64,000 nt of DNA, taken from assembly GCF_016102005.1 (NCBI RefSeq), contig NZ_JACFPL010000003.1:186001-250000 (forward strand), written 5' to 3'. This DNA is from Bifidobacterium choladohabitans (lineage in GTDB: Bacteria; Actinomycetota; Actinomycetes; Actinomycetales; Bifidobacteriaceae). This document shows positions 1 through 8,003 of the stretch, in pieces (the stretch's first letter is position 1; each line of letters opens with the position of its first letter). A program made the translations under genes and the position numbers. Below the pieces are notes generated by a model that was given only the letters and a program-made list of their open reading frames with translations, ran no database searches and was not told the origin of the DNA.

Positions 1-1
1 A

Positions 2-695
2 CGATATTGACGTCTACATCACTCGCGAACAGTTGAGCAGGTTGGAAAAAGCCGTGCACGAGGATGGACGTTTCCGTGTCACGGTCGTCTGGGACTGGTA
101 TGTGCCTTGCAAGCAGATCAGATTCCGGTCAATAGATGAGGCCAACCCCTGTTTTGTTGATCTTTTCCCCCTGGATTGGGTATCTGGCGATCCGGAAGAT
201 GCTTGGCAAATCTGCACGCAGGAACGTTTACAGTTTGTCCAGGAAATCCGCAAACAATACGCGAGCTCCGCTTGGAGTCGGGATATTTACATTTCCGGGG
301 CAGATCCTCTGATACCCGCCCTGGAATCCGACCTGCAGGCACACCTGGCAGATCTGGCGACTCGCGTATCCATCCTGCCCACAGCTGATGGCGCTGCAGG
401 ATTGATTAGGGGCATTGAAAACATCGACGAGGTGCGCTCATCCGGTCCCTACTTGACCGGTGACTGGACCGGTTCGACGACTTTGCCCTTCCGTGGGATC
501 TCTGTTCCAGTGCCCAGGAATTATCGCGAGTACCTGGGTAAGGCCTATGGCGACTACATGGCTTTGCCGCGCGACATGCATTCCCATGAGCATGTCGCCG
601 ATGAGTACATTACCTCGCCGGAATCGGTACGAGCCATGCGCAGGATGCTTTCGGAGGATTGGGAACGGACTCCTGGCGATGAAGAACGGAAGTGA
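2..695 (+). CDS. LicD-family phosphotransferase, C-terminal part (5' truncated by window)
   Basis: The reading frame is open from the window edge, so the N-terminus lies upstream; the first in-window TTG (33) need not be the start. The last third carries the hallmark end of LicD proteins: a stretch with PFRGISVPVP, then NYREYLGKAYGDYMALP, where a beta-strand is followed by an EYL-x-x-x-YGDYM helix. LicD proteins transfer phosphocholine or similar phospho-substituents to surface glycans or teichoic acids in the cytoplasm. It overlaps the start of the following rmlB-like gene, in keeping with a cell-surface polysaccharide operon. Substrate cannot be told from sequence. The catalytic N-terminal half is not in view, so the family call rests on the C-terminal motif. 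Confidence 0.75.
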   Translation, partial: DIDVYITREQLSRLEKAVHEDGRFRVTVVWDWYVPCKQIRFRSIDEANPCFVDLFPLDWVSGDPEDAWQICTQERLQFVQEIRKQYASSAWSRDIYISGADPLIPALESDLQAHLADLATRVSILPTADGAAGLIRGIENIDEVRSSGPYLTGDWTGSTTLPFRGISVPVPRNYREYLGKAYGDYMALPRDMHSHEHVADEYITSPESVRAMRRMLSEDWERTPGDEERK

Positions 696-1752
696 GACGT
701 CTGGGCTTCGTTCGGGCAGCATGGAAGGCCATGAGTCATCGGGGCCCTCATGCCTGATGGTGACGGGGGGTGCCGGGTTCATCGGCACGAATTTTGTGCG
801 TTATGTGCTGGCCCACCATCCCGACACGCACATCGTGGTTTACGATCTGCTCACCTATGCAGCCAAGATCGATAACCTCCATGGCCTTATTCCCGATCGG
901 ATCGATATGGTCCATGCCGATATCTGCGACGCGGAATCTGTGGAACAGGCCATTCGCCGGTTTCATGTCGATGCCATCGTCCATTTTGCGGCTGAGTCGC
1001 ACAACGACAACTCCATCCAGGATCCAGCGCCCTTCATCAGGACCAATCTCTATGGCACCTATGTTCTGCTGGAGGCGGCCCGTCGCCACGGCCTTCGCTT
1101 CCATCAGGTGTCTACTGATGAGGTTTTCGGCGATCTCGGCTTCGATGATCCGCACCGTTTCACCGAGGCCAGCCCCTACCGGCCCTCGAGTCCGTATTCG
1201 GCCACCAAGGCAGGAGCGGATCATTTAGCGCGTGCCTGGTGGCGCACCTATGGGACCCGCGTGACCATCTCCAATTGCTCCAACAACTACGGTCCCTACC
1301 AGCACATTGAAAAATTCATTCCTCGGCAGATCACCAACATCCTGTCCGGAATCCGTCCACGAATCTATGGCCAAGGACGTGCGGTCCGGGATTGGATCCA
1401 TGTGGAGGATGACTGCCGGGCTATTTGGAGCATCCTGGTTCATGGAGCGCCTGGATCAACCTACCTCATCGGTGCGGATGGCGAGTTGAGCAACATGGAG
1501 GTGCTCAGGATGATCCTGCGCCTCATGGGGCGCGGGCCTGACGAATTCGATTTGGTTGCAGATCGGCCTGGAGGGGATCGTAGATATGCCATCGATGCCG
1601 GAAAGATACGACGGGATCTCGGTTGGCGGCCTCTGCACCGAGACTTCGAGCAGGGTCTGGCAGAGACAATCGACTGGTATCGCCGTCACCGCAGGTGGTG
1701 GGCAGGTGATAAGCAGGCAGTCGAGGCTCGCTATCGGGAGCAGGGACACTGA
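679..1752 (+). CDS. rmlB: dTDP-glucose 4,6-dehydratase (RmlB/RfbB)
   Basis: Short-chain dehydrogenase/reductase that converts dTDP-glucose to dTDP-4-keto-6-deoxyglucose, the second step of dTDP-rhamnose synthesis. Visible motifs are the NAD-binding GGAGFIG near the N-terminus, the STDEVFGDL stretch holding the catalytic Thr-Asp-Glu triad, and YSATK (YxxxK). Length of about 350 residues is normal. The start is uncertain: ATG at 679 overlaps the preceding LicD-like gene by 17 nt, while ATG at 721 and ATG at 757 (directly before the Rossmann strand) are also in frame and none has a convincing ribosome binding site. rmlA, rmlC and rmlD are not in the window, so they must lie upstream or elsewhere. 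Confidence 0.9.
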   Translation: MKNGSETSGLRSGSMEGHESSGPSCLMVTGGAGFIGTNFVRYVLAHHPDTHIVVYDLLTYAAKIDNLHGLIPDRIDMVHADICDAESVEQAIRRFHVDAIVHFAAESHNDNSIQDPAPFIRTNLYGTYVLLEAARRHGLRFHQVSTDEVFGDLGFDDPHRFTEASPYRPSSPYSATKAGADHLARAWWRTYGTRVTISNCSNNYGPYQHIEKFIPRQITNILSGIRPRIYGQGRAVRDWIHVEDDCRAIWSILVHGAPGSTYLIGADGELSNMEVLRMILRLMGRGPDEFDLVADRPGGDRRYAIDAGKIRRDLGWRPLHRDFEQGLAETIDWYRRHRRWWAGDKQAVEARYREQGH

Positions 1753-1755
1753 TAT

Positions 1756-1785
1756 TTGTAGCTGTACCACCCTTGGATGTAAACT
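1756..1785 (+). promoter_or_regulatory. Possible promoter of the rpsF operon
   Basis: TTGTAG (1756-1761) and TAAACT (1780-1785) are separated by 18 nt and lie about 105 nt before rpsF. Each matches the sigma-A consensus at four of six positions. Inferred from sequence only. Confidence 0.35.
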
Positions 1786-1848
1786 AGTCTGGTTCCCGTC
1801 GTGGCCAGAGGATTGTTCAGCCACGATTGGCGTGCAATACACCCTCCT

Positions 1849-1867
1849 GTCACGGAAGGTCCGTGAC
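1849..1867 (+). promoter_or_regulatory. Hairpin in rpsF leader
   Basis: GTCACGGA and TCCGTGAC form a perfect 8-bp stem with an AGG loop, ending 11 nt before the Shine-Dalgarno sequence (AAAGGAGG, 1878-1885). The place suits a translational autoregulation site by S6 or the S6:S18 complex, which is known for rpsF leaders in other bacteria, but I cannot confirm the conserved CCG internal loop of that motif. Confidence 0.35.
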
Positions 1868-1891
1868 CTGTAAGTCCAAAGGAGGTGGGTG

Positions 1892-2188
1892 ATGTCTGCG
1901 CATAAGTATGAATTGATGTTCATTGCCGATCCGGCCATGGATGAGCGCTCGCTGAAGAAGTTGACCGACCAGTATCTCGAGGTGGTCACCAAGGAAGGCG
2001 GCTCTGTCGACAACATCGATGTCTGGGGCCGTCGCAAGCTGGCCTACGAGATCGACAAGCACAAGGAAGGCAACTACGTGGTGGTCGAGTACACCTGCGA
2101 GCCCTCCGCCAGCGCTGAGCTCGATCGTGTGCTCAACCTGAACGAGTCCGTCATCCGCACCAAGATTCTTCGCAAGGATGACAAGTAA
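1892..2188 (+). CDS. rpsF: 30S ribosomal protein S6
   Basis: Component of the 30S platform that binds next to S18. The 98-residue product has the S6 features: MSAHKYELMFI at the N-terminus, the DVWGRRKLAYEI strand, and the C-terminal ESVIRTKILR. ATG 1892 is preceded by AAAGGAGG at six-nt spacing; a GTG three nt upstream is in frame but less well placed. It heads the rpsF-ssb-rpsR-rplI operon, a conserved actinobacterial order. Confidence 0.97.
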   Translation: MSAHKYELMFIADPAMDERSLKKLTDQYLEVVTKEGGSVDNIDVWGRRKLAYEIDKHKEGNYVVVEYTCEPSASAELDRVLNLNESVIRTKILRKDDK

Positions 2189-2276
2189 GCAAACAGCAAA
2201 AGGACGTCGGAGCGTCGGCTGACATTCGCCCCAGCAGGCCCATTCCCAAGTCCTCATTCCGAGGAAAGGTCGTGAC

Positions 2277-2894
2277 ATGGCGGGAGATACATACATCACC
2301 GTGGTGGGTAATCTCACTGCGGATCCGGAGGTGCGTACGACCTCCAACGGAGGCACGGTGGCCAACCTGACCATCGCGTCCACGCCTAGGCAGTTCAACA
2401 GGAACTCGGGGCAGTGGGAGGACGGCGATTCGCTCTTCATGCGTTGCTCGGCCTGGGATTCCACTTACAGTCCAATGGCCTCCAACATTCAGGCTAGCCT
2501 GACCAAGGGCATGAGGGTTATCGCTCAGGGTCGTCTGGTGCAGCGCTCCTATCAGGATCGTGAGGGCAACAACCGCACGGTCGTGGAGCTGCGTCTGGAC
2601 GAGATTGGACCCGCACTGACACGGAACACCGCCCAGGTCACCAGGAATGCCAACACTGGTGGCGGAGGATCCCGTGGTGGTTTCGCCGGCTCCAACAACG
2701 GCGGATACCAGGGCGGGGCTTCCTACCAGGGCGGCGCCGGCGCGGCATCAGCCCCCATGGGTCGTCAGCAGCCAGCGCAGAGCCAGCAAGCCCCTGCTCA
2801 GGATCCCTGGTCATCGACCGGGTCCGGCGATTCCTTCGGATCCTTCGGGTCCACCGGTGAGTTCGGTGGTTCCGGGGACGAACCCGAATTCTGA
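2277..2894 (+). CDS. ssb: Single-stranded DNA-binding protein
   Basis: Protects single-stranded DNA in replication, recombination and repair. Residues 1-110 form the OB fold (VVGNLTADPEVR, then RCSAWD and GMRVIAQGRL). The tail is Gly/Gln/Ser-rich and ends in an acidic tip (SGDEPEF), resembling the protein-docking tip of SSBs such as DDDIPF. A GAGGAAAGG ribosome binding site lies just upstream. It sits between rpsF and rpsR, which is usual for the housekeeping SSB. Length of 205 residues is typical for actinobacteria. Confidence 0.95.
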   Translation: MAGDTYITVVGNLTADPEVRTTSNGGTVANLTIASTPRQFNRNSGQWEDGDSLFMRCSAWDSTYSPMASNIQASLTKGMRVIAQGRLVQRSYQDREGNNRTVVELRLDEIGPALTRNTAQVTRNANTGGGGSRGGFAGSNNGGYQGGASYQGGAGAASAPMGRQQPAQSQQAPAQDPWSSTGSGDSFGSFGSTGEFGGSGDEPEF

Positions 2895-2930
2895 AGTTTC
2901 ATAGCGTCATCATTCATTTAAGGAGTACCA

Positions 2931-3179
2931 ATGTCACGTAAAAGGCCGCAACCGCCGGTCAAGCCCTTCAAGAAGAAGCCGAATCCTCTGAGGGCCGCCA
3001 AGATTCATACCATCGATTACAAGGACGTGGCTCTGCTGCGCAAGTTCATCTCTGACCGCGGCAAGATCCGTTCCCGCCGCATCACCGGCGTCACCGTCCA
3101 GGAGCAGCGCGAGATCTCCAAGGCGATCAAGAACGCCCGTGAGATGGCCCTGCTGCCCTACGCCACCAACGGTCGCTGA
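2931..3179 (+). CDS. rpsR: 30S ribosomal protein S18
   Basis: Small 30S subunit protein that pairs with S6. The 82-residue product contains the S18 core [19 protein letters not shown] and the SRRITGVT motif that contacts rRNA. No CXXC zinc motif is seen, so this is the zinc-free form. AAGGAG lies six nt before the ATG. Third gene of the rpsF operon. Confidence 0.96.
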   Translation: MSRKRPQPPVKPFKKKPNPLRAAKIHTIDYKDVALLRKFISDRGKIRSRRITGVTVQEQREISKAIKNAREMALLPYATNGR

Positions 3180-3193
3180 GGGAGGTCAGGATT

Positions 3194-3643
3194 ATGGCAA
3201 AGGAAACCAAGGTTATTCTGACCGATACCGTGACCGATCTGGGTCACAAGGGCGACGTCGTCGCAGTCAAGCCCGGCTATGCGCGCAACTTCCTGATTCC
3301 CCAGGGACTGGCTTTCGCCTGGTCCAAGGGCGCCGCCGCGCAGATCGAGTCCCTGCAGCGGGCCCGTCGCGCCAAGTCCATGGCCACCCGTGAGGATGCC
3401 GTGGCCGCCAAGACCGCCATTGATGGGCAGACCGTCGAGATCGCAGCCAAGGTGTCCGATTCGGGCAAGCTCTTCGGCGGCATCTCCAATGATGCCATCG
3501 CCCAGGCCCTTCGCCCCCTGGCCGACGTGGATCCCCGCGCCATCTCCGTGGAGACCATCAAGACCACTGGCGAGTTCCCGGCCACCGTGGCCCTGCACCC
3601 CGAGATCTCGGCCGCTTTCACGGTCAAGGTCGTCGCCGAGTAG
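3194..3643 (+). CDS. rplI: 50S ribosomal protein L9
   Basis: Two-domain 50S protein at the base of the L1 stalk. The N-terminal domain has [17 protein letters not shown] and [16 protein letters not shown], the rRNA-binding signature; a long connecting helix (about residues 40-80) leads to the C-terminal domain. It starts 14 nt after rpsR with GGAGGTCAGG as ribosome binding site and is followed by a strong terminator, so it closes the operon. Confidence 0.96.
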   Translation: MAKETKVILTDTVTDLGHKGDVVAVKPGYARNFLIPQGLAFAWSKGAAAQIESLQRARRAKSMATREDAVAAKTAIDGQTVEIAAKVSDSGKLFGGISNDAIAQALRPLADVDPRAISVETIKTTGEFPATVALHPEISAAFTVKVVAE

Positions 3644-3695
3644 CAATACGACCTATTCCATGAGGATTCTTTGAAATAAGGATCTGGGCTTAAGC

Positions 3696-3742
3696 AGGAG
3701 GCCTTCCCGCAGCGAATATATGCGCGGGAAGGCTTCCTTTGT
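3696..3742 (+). terminator. Rho-independent terminator after rplI
   Basis: AGGAGGCCTTCCCGC (3696-3710) pairs with GCGGGAAGGCTTCCT (3724-3738) through 15 bp with one G-U pair, followed by a short T run. It also faces the 3' end of the convergent MIF-like gene and may serve both. Confidence 0.8.
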
Positions 3743-3761
3743 GTCCTTGGGGATTGCTCGC

Positions 3762-4109
3762 TTAGAAGTTTCCGCCGTTCCAACCCCAGTCAGTAGTGGC
3801 CGTGTAGCGAATATAGGTGCGGTCCTTAGGGATGGACAGTTCAGATTCCAGCGTGTCCATGATGGTCTTGGTCAGGCTTTCCCAGGCGGACTTGGGGACG
3901 TCGCTGCCGAAGACGTTGACTTCGACATAGGCTGCGGGCTTGCTGTCATCACCACCGAAGTAGATGGGCATGTCCGACTCGAAGGGGCACATGAGCCAGC
4001 CCTCGGACTTGCCGGGGACAGCGGTGATGGCCTTGCCGTAGGCGGTTTTGATCCGCTCGCGCTGTTCGGCGGTAAGGGGTGTGCTTACGTGAGTGTGGAT
4101 AACGGGCAT
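3762..4109 (-). CDS. MIF-like tautomerase (macrophage migration inhibitory factor family)
   Basis: Small 115-residue protein of the tautomerase superfamily, MIF branch. After removal of Met1 it exposes the catalytic Pro (MPVIHTHVS), the base of phenylpyruvate and dopachrome tautomerase activity. Other family features are LTAEQRERIKTAYGKAI, GWLMCPFESD and the ending WGWNGGNF, close to the family's C-terminal WN(G/N)STF. MIF proteins form trimers, and this length suits one subunit. A good ribosome binding site (GGAAAGGAAG) precedes the ATG. It appears to be a single-gene unit. The in vivo substrate is unknown; bacterial MIF homologues are sporadic. Confidence 0.8.
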   Translation of the reverse strand: MPVIHTHVSTPLTAEQRERIKTAYGKAITAVPGKSEGWLMCPFESDMPIYFGGDDSKPAAYVEVNVFGSDVPKSAWESLTKTIMDTLESELSIPKDRTYIRYTATTDWGWNGGNF

Positions 4110-4217
4110 GGTGCTTCCTTTCCGGTCCGTCCGGCATGACCAATCAGGATGATTCGGTCCGCCCGGCGGATGGCTGACTATTCCCGTCCCATAGTAGCCT
4201 CGACCGGACGGGCTGGT

Positions 4218-4784
4218 TCAGCGCCAGCCGAAGGGGCGATGACTTAGGGACCAGGCACCCAAACGGTGGGCAACCGAACGCGGGTTGACCGGCTTGCCGG
4301 GGGTTGGTGCGTCCAGCAGCCACTTACGGATCAGGAAGTTCCAGATGGCCACCACCACGGTGGCTGTGATCTTGGCGATGTTGGCGTAGAGCAGGTATCG
4401 GGCATGCATGGTGGTGATGGCATCCGGTGGCAGCATCGCAGTGCCCATCCATAGGATCACCTCGTTGATTCCCAGACCGATGACTGAGGAGACCAGGAAA
4501 ACTGTCATCTCCATCCACCGGGCCATGTCCTCCCGGTGCTTGAAGACGTAGCGCATGCTGGCCAGGTAGTTGAAGACCAGTGAGATCAGGAAGGAGATGG
4601 CTCCTGCCAGGACATTGTTCAGGTGCGGCCCCATGATCAGCAGGTTCATGATGCCGATGTCGATCAGGAAGGCGATGATGCCCACGATGCCGAACTTGAG
4701 CAGCTGTCCGATTAATCTACGCACGGTAGCCCATTCAACCATTCCTCCTGCGCTGTCGGGGTACCGGGAGCCGCTTGTGCGCAA
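4218..4784 (-). CDS. GtrA-family membrane protein
   Basis: Small four-helix membrane protein. The first helix, GQLLKFGIVGIIAFLIDIGIM, is the GtrA signature; further helices lie near residues 56-72, 92-110 and 135-152. GtrA proteins are thought to help flip polyprenyl-linked sugars or to act with cell-wall glycosyltransferases. It follows the MFS gene on the same strand with about 18 nt between them if TTG 4784 is the start; ATG 4742 is an alternative directly after AGGAGG but only one base away from it. The C-terminal tail is basic and cytoplasmic. No specific partner glycosyltransferase is adjacent. Confidence 0.8.
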   Translation of the reverse strand: MRTSGSRYPDSAGGMVEWATVRRLIGQLLKFGIVGIIAFLIDIGIMNLLIMGPHLNNVLAGAISFLISLVFNYLASMRYVFKHREDMARWMEMTVFLVSSVIGLGINEVILWMGTAMLPPDAITTMHARYLLYANIAKITATVVVAIWNFLIRKWLLDAPTPGKPVNPRSVAHRLGAWSLSHRPFGWR

Positions 4785-4802
4785 AAGCCTTACGTTACGG
4801 TC

Positions 4803-6260
4803 TTAGGCGGACAGCTCGGTCAGAATGGGCTCCTCGGTGCTGTTGCGGATCTGGCGGAAGCCTACAAAGGCGATGGCCAGCGAAGCCAGAGCCAGAGTAG
4901 TGACCACCCCGAATCCGCCCTGGGATCCGTAACGGTCGATGAACTGCCCGGCCACAGCTGAACCGGCCGAAGACCCGATTGAATTCATGGCGCTCAGCCA
5001 AGCCATGCCTTCGGTGAAGCGGATGGGCGGCACCAGGTGGAGCATGAGCTGGTTGCCGTTGATCCAGGTAGGTGCCTGGCAGACGCCGATGATCAGGTAG
5101 ATGACCATGATGGTCCACAGATTCCTGGCGAACATGAAGGTTCCGATGCCCAGGTTGACCACCAGAAGGCAGAAGTAGAAGCGCTTCCAGAGTGGAATGG
5201 TCCAGTTCTTGGCCCCGTAGAGCAGGGCGCCGACCAGGGAGCTGAAGGAGAAGCAGGCGAAGACGAACCCGGTCATCTGTTTCATTCCTTGCTCGGTGGC
5301 GAAGGCGATGATGGAAATGGACGCCGCGCTCTGGAAGGCTCCCAGGCCGAACCAGGTGGCGCAGACGGCAATCATGCCGGCACTCCAGAAGGCGCCGCTA
5401 CGGCCGTTCCCGCCCTCTTGGTCCCGCAGACGTGCCACCTGCTGAGCCTGACGCTCCCGGTACTCTTTGCGGGTGATGCCCTGGGCGCGGGCCATGTCCG
5501 TCTGCGAGGGCGGCTCGGTCTCTCGGCAGGAGAGGAACATCAAGGCTCCCACCACCACGCAGATTCCGGTGAAGGAGAAGGCCAACACCCCAGAAATGAC
5601 CGCCAGGATGGAAGCCAGTGGGTTGCCGATCACCCACATGGCCTCGTCGAAGACCCCTGACAGGGACAGGGCCTGGTTGGTGGCTCGGTGGTCACCGCGC
5701 AGCAGATGCGTCCACCGGCTCCGGCTCATGGCTCCCCAGGGGGGAATGGCCGCCATGAAGGGGGTGACCAGGTAGAGCACCCAGGTGGGAGCGTGGGCGG
5801 TGATGGCCGTAATCAGGACCGTGGCGGCCACAATCCAGACCAGAACCGTGGGGATGGAGACCTGCCTCTGGCCGAACTTGTCGACCAACTTGCCCAGCAT
5901 GGGGCTGACCAGGGCCAGGGCCACGGCCTGGATGGCGGTCAGGGCGCCGGCCAGGGAATAGCTGCCGTAGTAGTGCTGCACCGAGATGGTGATGGTCATG
6001 CCCACCATGGGGAAGGGCATGGAGGCGATGACCGACCCCACGGCGAACCGCGCCGTGTGCGGCAGCCGCAGGAGCGCCGAGTAACCTCCGAAGACCCTGT
6101 GACCGGCTTCGATCAAAGCCGCCTTCAATTGCCGTGGCATGGGCTGTTCGTCTCGCTTTCCTTGGGTGTTTTCACGGTCCCGAAGCATGTTTTCCGCCGG
6201 ACCTTCCAGGGCCATGAAGGGATGTGGGGCTGCTGGGGGAACTGCTACAGTGGTAACCAT
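4803..6260 (-). CDS. MFS transporter
   Basis: Major facilitator with about 12 membrane segments. The loop between helices 2 and 3, LGKLVDKFGQRQVS, fits the MFS motif GxLaDrxGrkxxl. A charged central loop (KEYRERQAQQVARLRDQEGG) separates the halves. The start is uncertain: ATG 6260 is the longest form, but residues 1-40 are Pro-rich and unlike a transporter N-terminus, and ATG 6140 is a reasonable alternative. Substrate unknown; no metabolic neighbour suggests one. It lies upstream of the GtrA gene and is divergent from the histidine phosphatase gene. Confidence 0.8.
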   Translation of the reverse strand: MVTTVAVPPAAPHPFMALEGPAENMLRDRENTQGKRDEQPMPRQLKAALIEAGHRVFGGYSALLRLPHTARFAVGSVIASMPFPMVGMTITISVQHYYGSYSLAGALTAIQAVALALVSPMLGKLVDKFGQRQVSIPTVLVWIVAATVLITAITAHAPTWVLYLVTPFMAAIPPWGAMSRSRWTHLLRGDHRATNQALSLSGVFDEAMWVIGNPLASILAVISGVLAFSFTGICVVVGALMFLSCRETEPPSQTDMARAQGITRKEYRERQAQQVARLRDQEGGNGRSGAFWSAGMIAVCATWFGLGAFQSAASISIIAFATEQGMKQMTGFVFACFSFSSLVGALLYGAKNWTIPLWKRFYFCLLVVNLGIGTFMFARNLWTIMVIYLIIGVCQAPTWINGNQLMLHLVPPIRFTEGMAWLSAMNSIGSSAGSAVAGQFIDRYGSQGGFGVVTTLALASLAIAFVGFRQIRNSTEEPILTELSA

Positions 6261-6263
6261 ATC

Positions 6264-6280
6264 GGCACCCGATGGGTGCC
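6264..6280. promoter_or_regulatory. Palindrome between divergent MFS and phosphatase genes
   Basis: GGCACCC-GAT-GGGTGCC is a perfect 7-bp inverted repeat next to the longest MFS start. It could be an operator or a hairpin. GATAAT at 6292-6297 is a possible -10 element for the rightward gene. Confidence 0.3.
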
Positions 6281-6353
6281 ATTCGGATACTGATAATTCT
6301 ACCCTCCGCCATGGTCACTTATGGGGCCCGTCGGGGAGTTTGGGAGGTGGGTC

Positions 6354-7010
6354 GTGCCTGCGACGACCATTCATTTCGTCCGTCATGGCCAGGTTGATAA
6401 TCCCGATCATATTCTCTATGAGCGATTGCCTGGATTCCATCTGTCCGACAGAGGCAGGGCCATGGTCGAGGCCACGGCCCGCTTTATGGCCGAGGCTCCC
6501 GGCATGCGCGATCTGGAAGCCGTTTACTCCTCTCCGCTGGACAGAACCCGGGAGACCACGGCCATCCTGCTTGAGCAGATCAACCCCGCTCGTGTCCATC
6601 ATGGCTTGAAACCATTGGAGCCTATTTACGATCGTCGTCTGATCGAGGCCGGTAACGAATTTCGCGGTAAGCGCATCGGTCACGGGCAGGGGGCCCTCTG
6701 GCGACCCTCCAACCTGCGGCTGATCCTGGACCTGCGCCGTCCCAGCTGGGGGGAGTCCTATCGGCAGATTGCCCGGCGAGTGGGGGATTTCGTCCGGCAG
6801 GTGGTTCGCAGCCATCCTGATGCACAGGTCCTGGCCGTCTCGCATGAGTCGCCCATCTGGTCGTATCGTCATCTCTTGGAGACCGGCCACCCCGAGCACA
6901 ATATGCTCCTTCGGGCCACCGCCCTGGCCTCGGTGACCTCCATTACCTTGGATTGTGAAACCGGCAAAGTGCTGGGAATCACCTACGCGGACCCGGCGGC
7001 AGGCGTGTAA
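6354..7010 (+). CDS. Histidine phosphatase family protein (phosphoglycerate mutase-like)
   Basis: Member of the branch-2 type phosphohistidine superfamily with the catalytic RHG motif at residues 10-12 (IHFVRHGQ) and the later SSPLDRTRET, which holds the second conserved Arg, and VSHESPI with the second His. GTG 6354 is chosen because GGGAGG lies six nt before it and because the RHG motif then falls near the N-terminus, as usual. About 218 residues. Such proteins are often nonspecific phosphatases or broken-down mutases; the substrate cannot be assigned. The following gene starts 75 nt downstream and may be co-transcribed. Confidence 0.85.
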   Translation: MPATTIHFVRHGQVDNPDHILYERLPGFHLSDRGRAMVEATARFMAEAPGMRDLEAVYSSPLDRTRETTAILLEQINPARVHHGLKPLEPIYDRRLIEAGNEFRGKRIGHGQGALWRPSNLRLILDLRRPSWGESYRQIARRVGDFVRQVVRSHPDAQVLAVSHESPIWSYRHLLETGHPEHNMLLRATALASVTSITLDCETGKVLGITYADPAAGV

Positions 7011-7085
7011 AGACCGCTCGCACGGCCTAGGATGACTGAGGATACTGTCGTGGATGACTGTCCGAGAACCCGATGAAGGAGCGTG

Positions 7086-7952
7086 ATGATCATGGTGGAT
7101 GTACAGGCAAGCGCGAAGGTGATAGCCGGACGGCCCGCCGTGGCTGAGGCAGCTGAACAAGGGGCCAGGCTGGTAGACCTTTGGCCCTTGACGAATGCCG
7201 AGCATATGGCCAACGATGCCAAATATGCGGAGGACCTGCAGGTGCGCATCAGCATGGTGCTGGCGCAACTGATGACGGGCGAGGATGTGACCATTCCCGA
7301 CGCTGAATACGTCTATGAGGGTGCTGAGGACATCCCTGGCCGTCCCCAGGATTTGGTGGACGCACTCATGGCGGCCAACGATGCCATCGAGGCGGCTGCA
7401 CAGGCGCAGGGCGACCAGTCCAGGACGCCTGCGGATTTGGCCGAAACCTTGGGCAGCGGCTGGGACCAGGCCCGGCAGCAGGATGTGGTTGCCGCCGTGG
7501 CCGAGGTCGAGCAGTCCCTGGGTGAGCAGAACAAATCCCCCGAATCACCACTGAGCAAAGAGGGGGTGGCCCAGGCCCTGGCTACGAGTCTGGAGATTTG
7601 CAGAGATCTGCTTCAACGCGCAGGCGCCGACTCTGACCATGTTGCGGCCGCCGCGCCAATTCTGGTCTATGTCAATGAGCTCAACGAACGGCTGGGCATT
7701 CCCCAGGCCTTCCTGTCTGACGCGGATGTCGTTCATGCCTTGGGATTACTGGATGATCCTGAGGCTTTCGCCGACCTGCTGGCTCCTCTGGTGGGTGCTG
7801 AGTGGGACCACCATCGTCAGGAGGTGCTCTGGGACCCCGAGGAAGCCAAGCGCAAGGCCAAGGAGGATGACGAACGCAAGAGCCGCGAAGCCCTGCAGGC
7901 CAAGTTCGCCCATGTGCCCGAAGACCCCGACAAGCCTCCTGTGGAGCTTTAA
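7086..7952 (+). CDS. Hypothetical acidic cytoplasmic protein
   Basis: I do not recognise a family. The product of about 288 residues is acidic and Ala-rich, with no signal peptide or membrane segment, mostly predicted helix, and a charged C-terminal segment (PEEAKRKAKEDDERKSRE) that looks like an exposed helix. The first 60 residues (VIAGRPAVAEAAEQGARLVDLWPLTN) are the least charged. GTG 7083, ATG 7086 and ATG 7092 are all possible starts after AGGAG (7077-7081). It follows the histidine phosphatase gene on the same strand, but the context gives no function. Confidence 0.7.
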   Translation: MIMVDVQASAKVIAGRPAVAEAAEQGARLVDLWPLTNAEHMANDAKYAEDLQVRISMVLAQLMTGEDVTIPDAEYVYEGAEDIPGRPQDLVDALMAANDAIEAAAQAQGDQSRTPADLAETLGSGWDQARQQDVVAAVAEVEQSLGEQNKSPESPLSKEGVAQALATSLEICRDLLQRAGADSDHVAAAAPILVYVNELNERLGIPQAFLSDADVVHALGLLDDPEAFADLLAPLVGAEWDHHRQEVLWDPEEAKRKAKEDDERKSREALQAKFAHVPEDPDKPPVEL

Positions 7953-8003
7953 GACCTTCTGCCCTTCGCCTTGGCATCGGTCAAGGCGAAGGGCAGATTG
8001 GAC

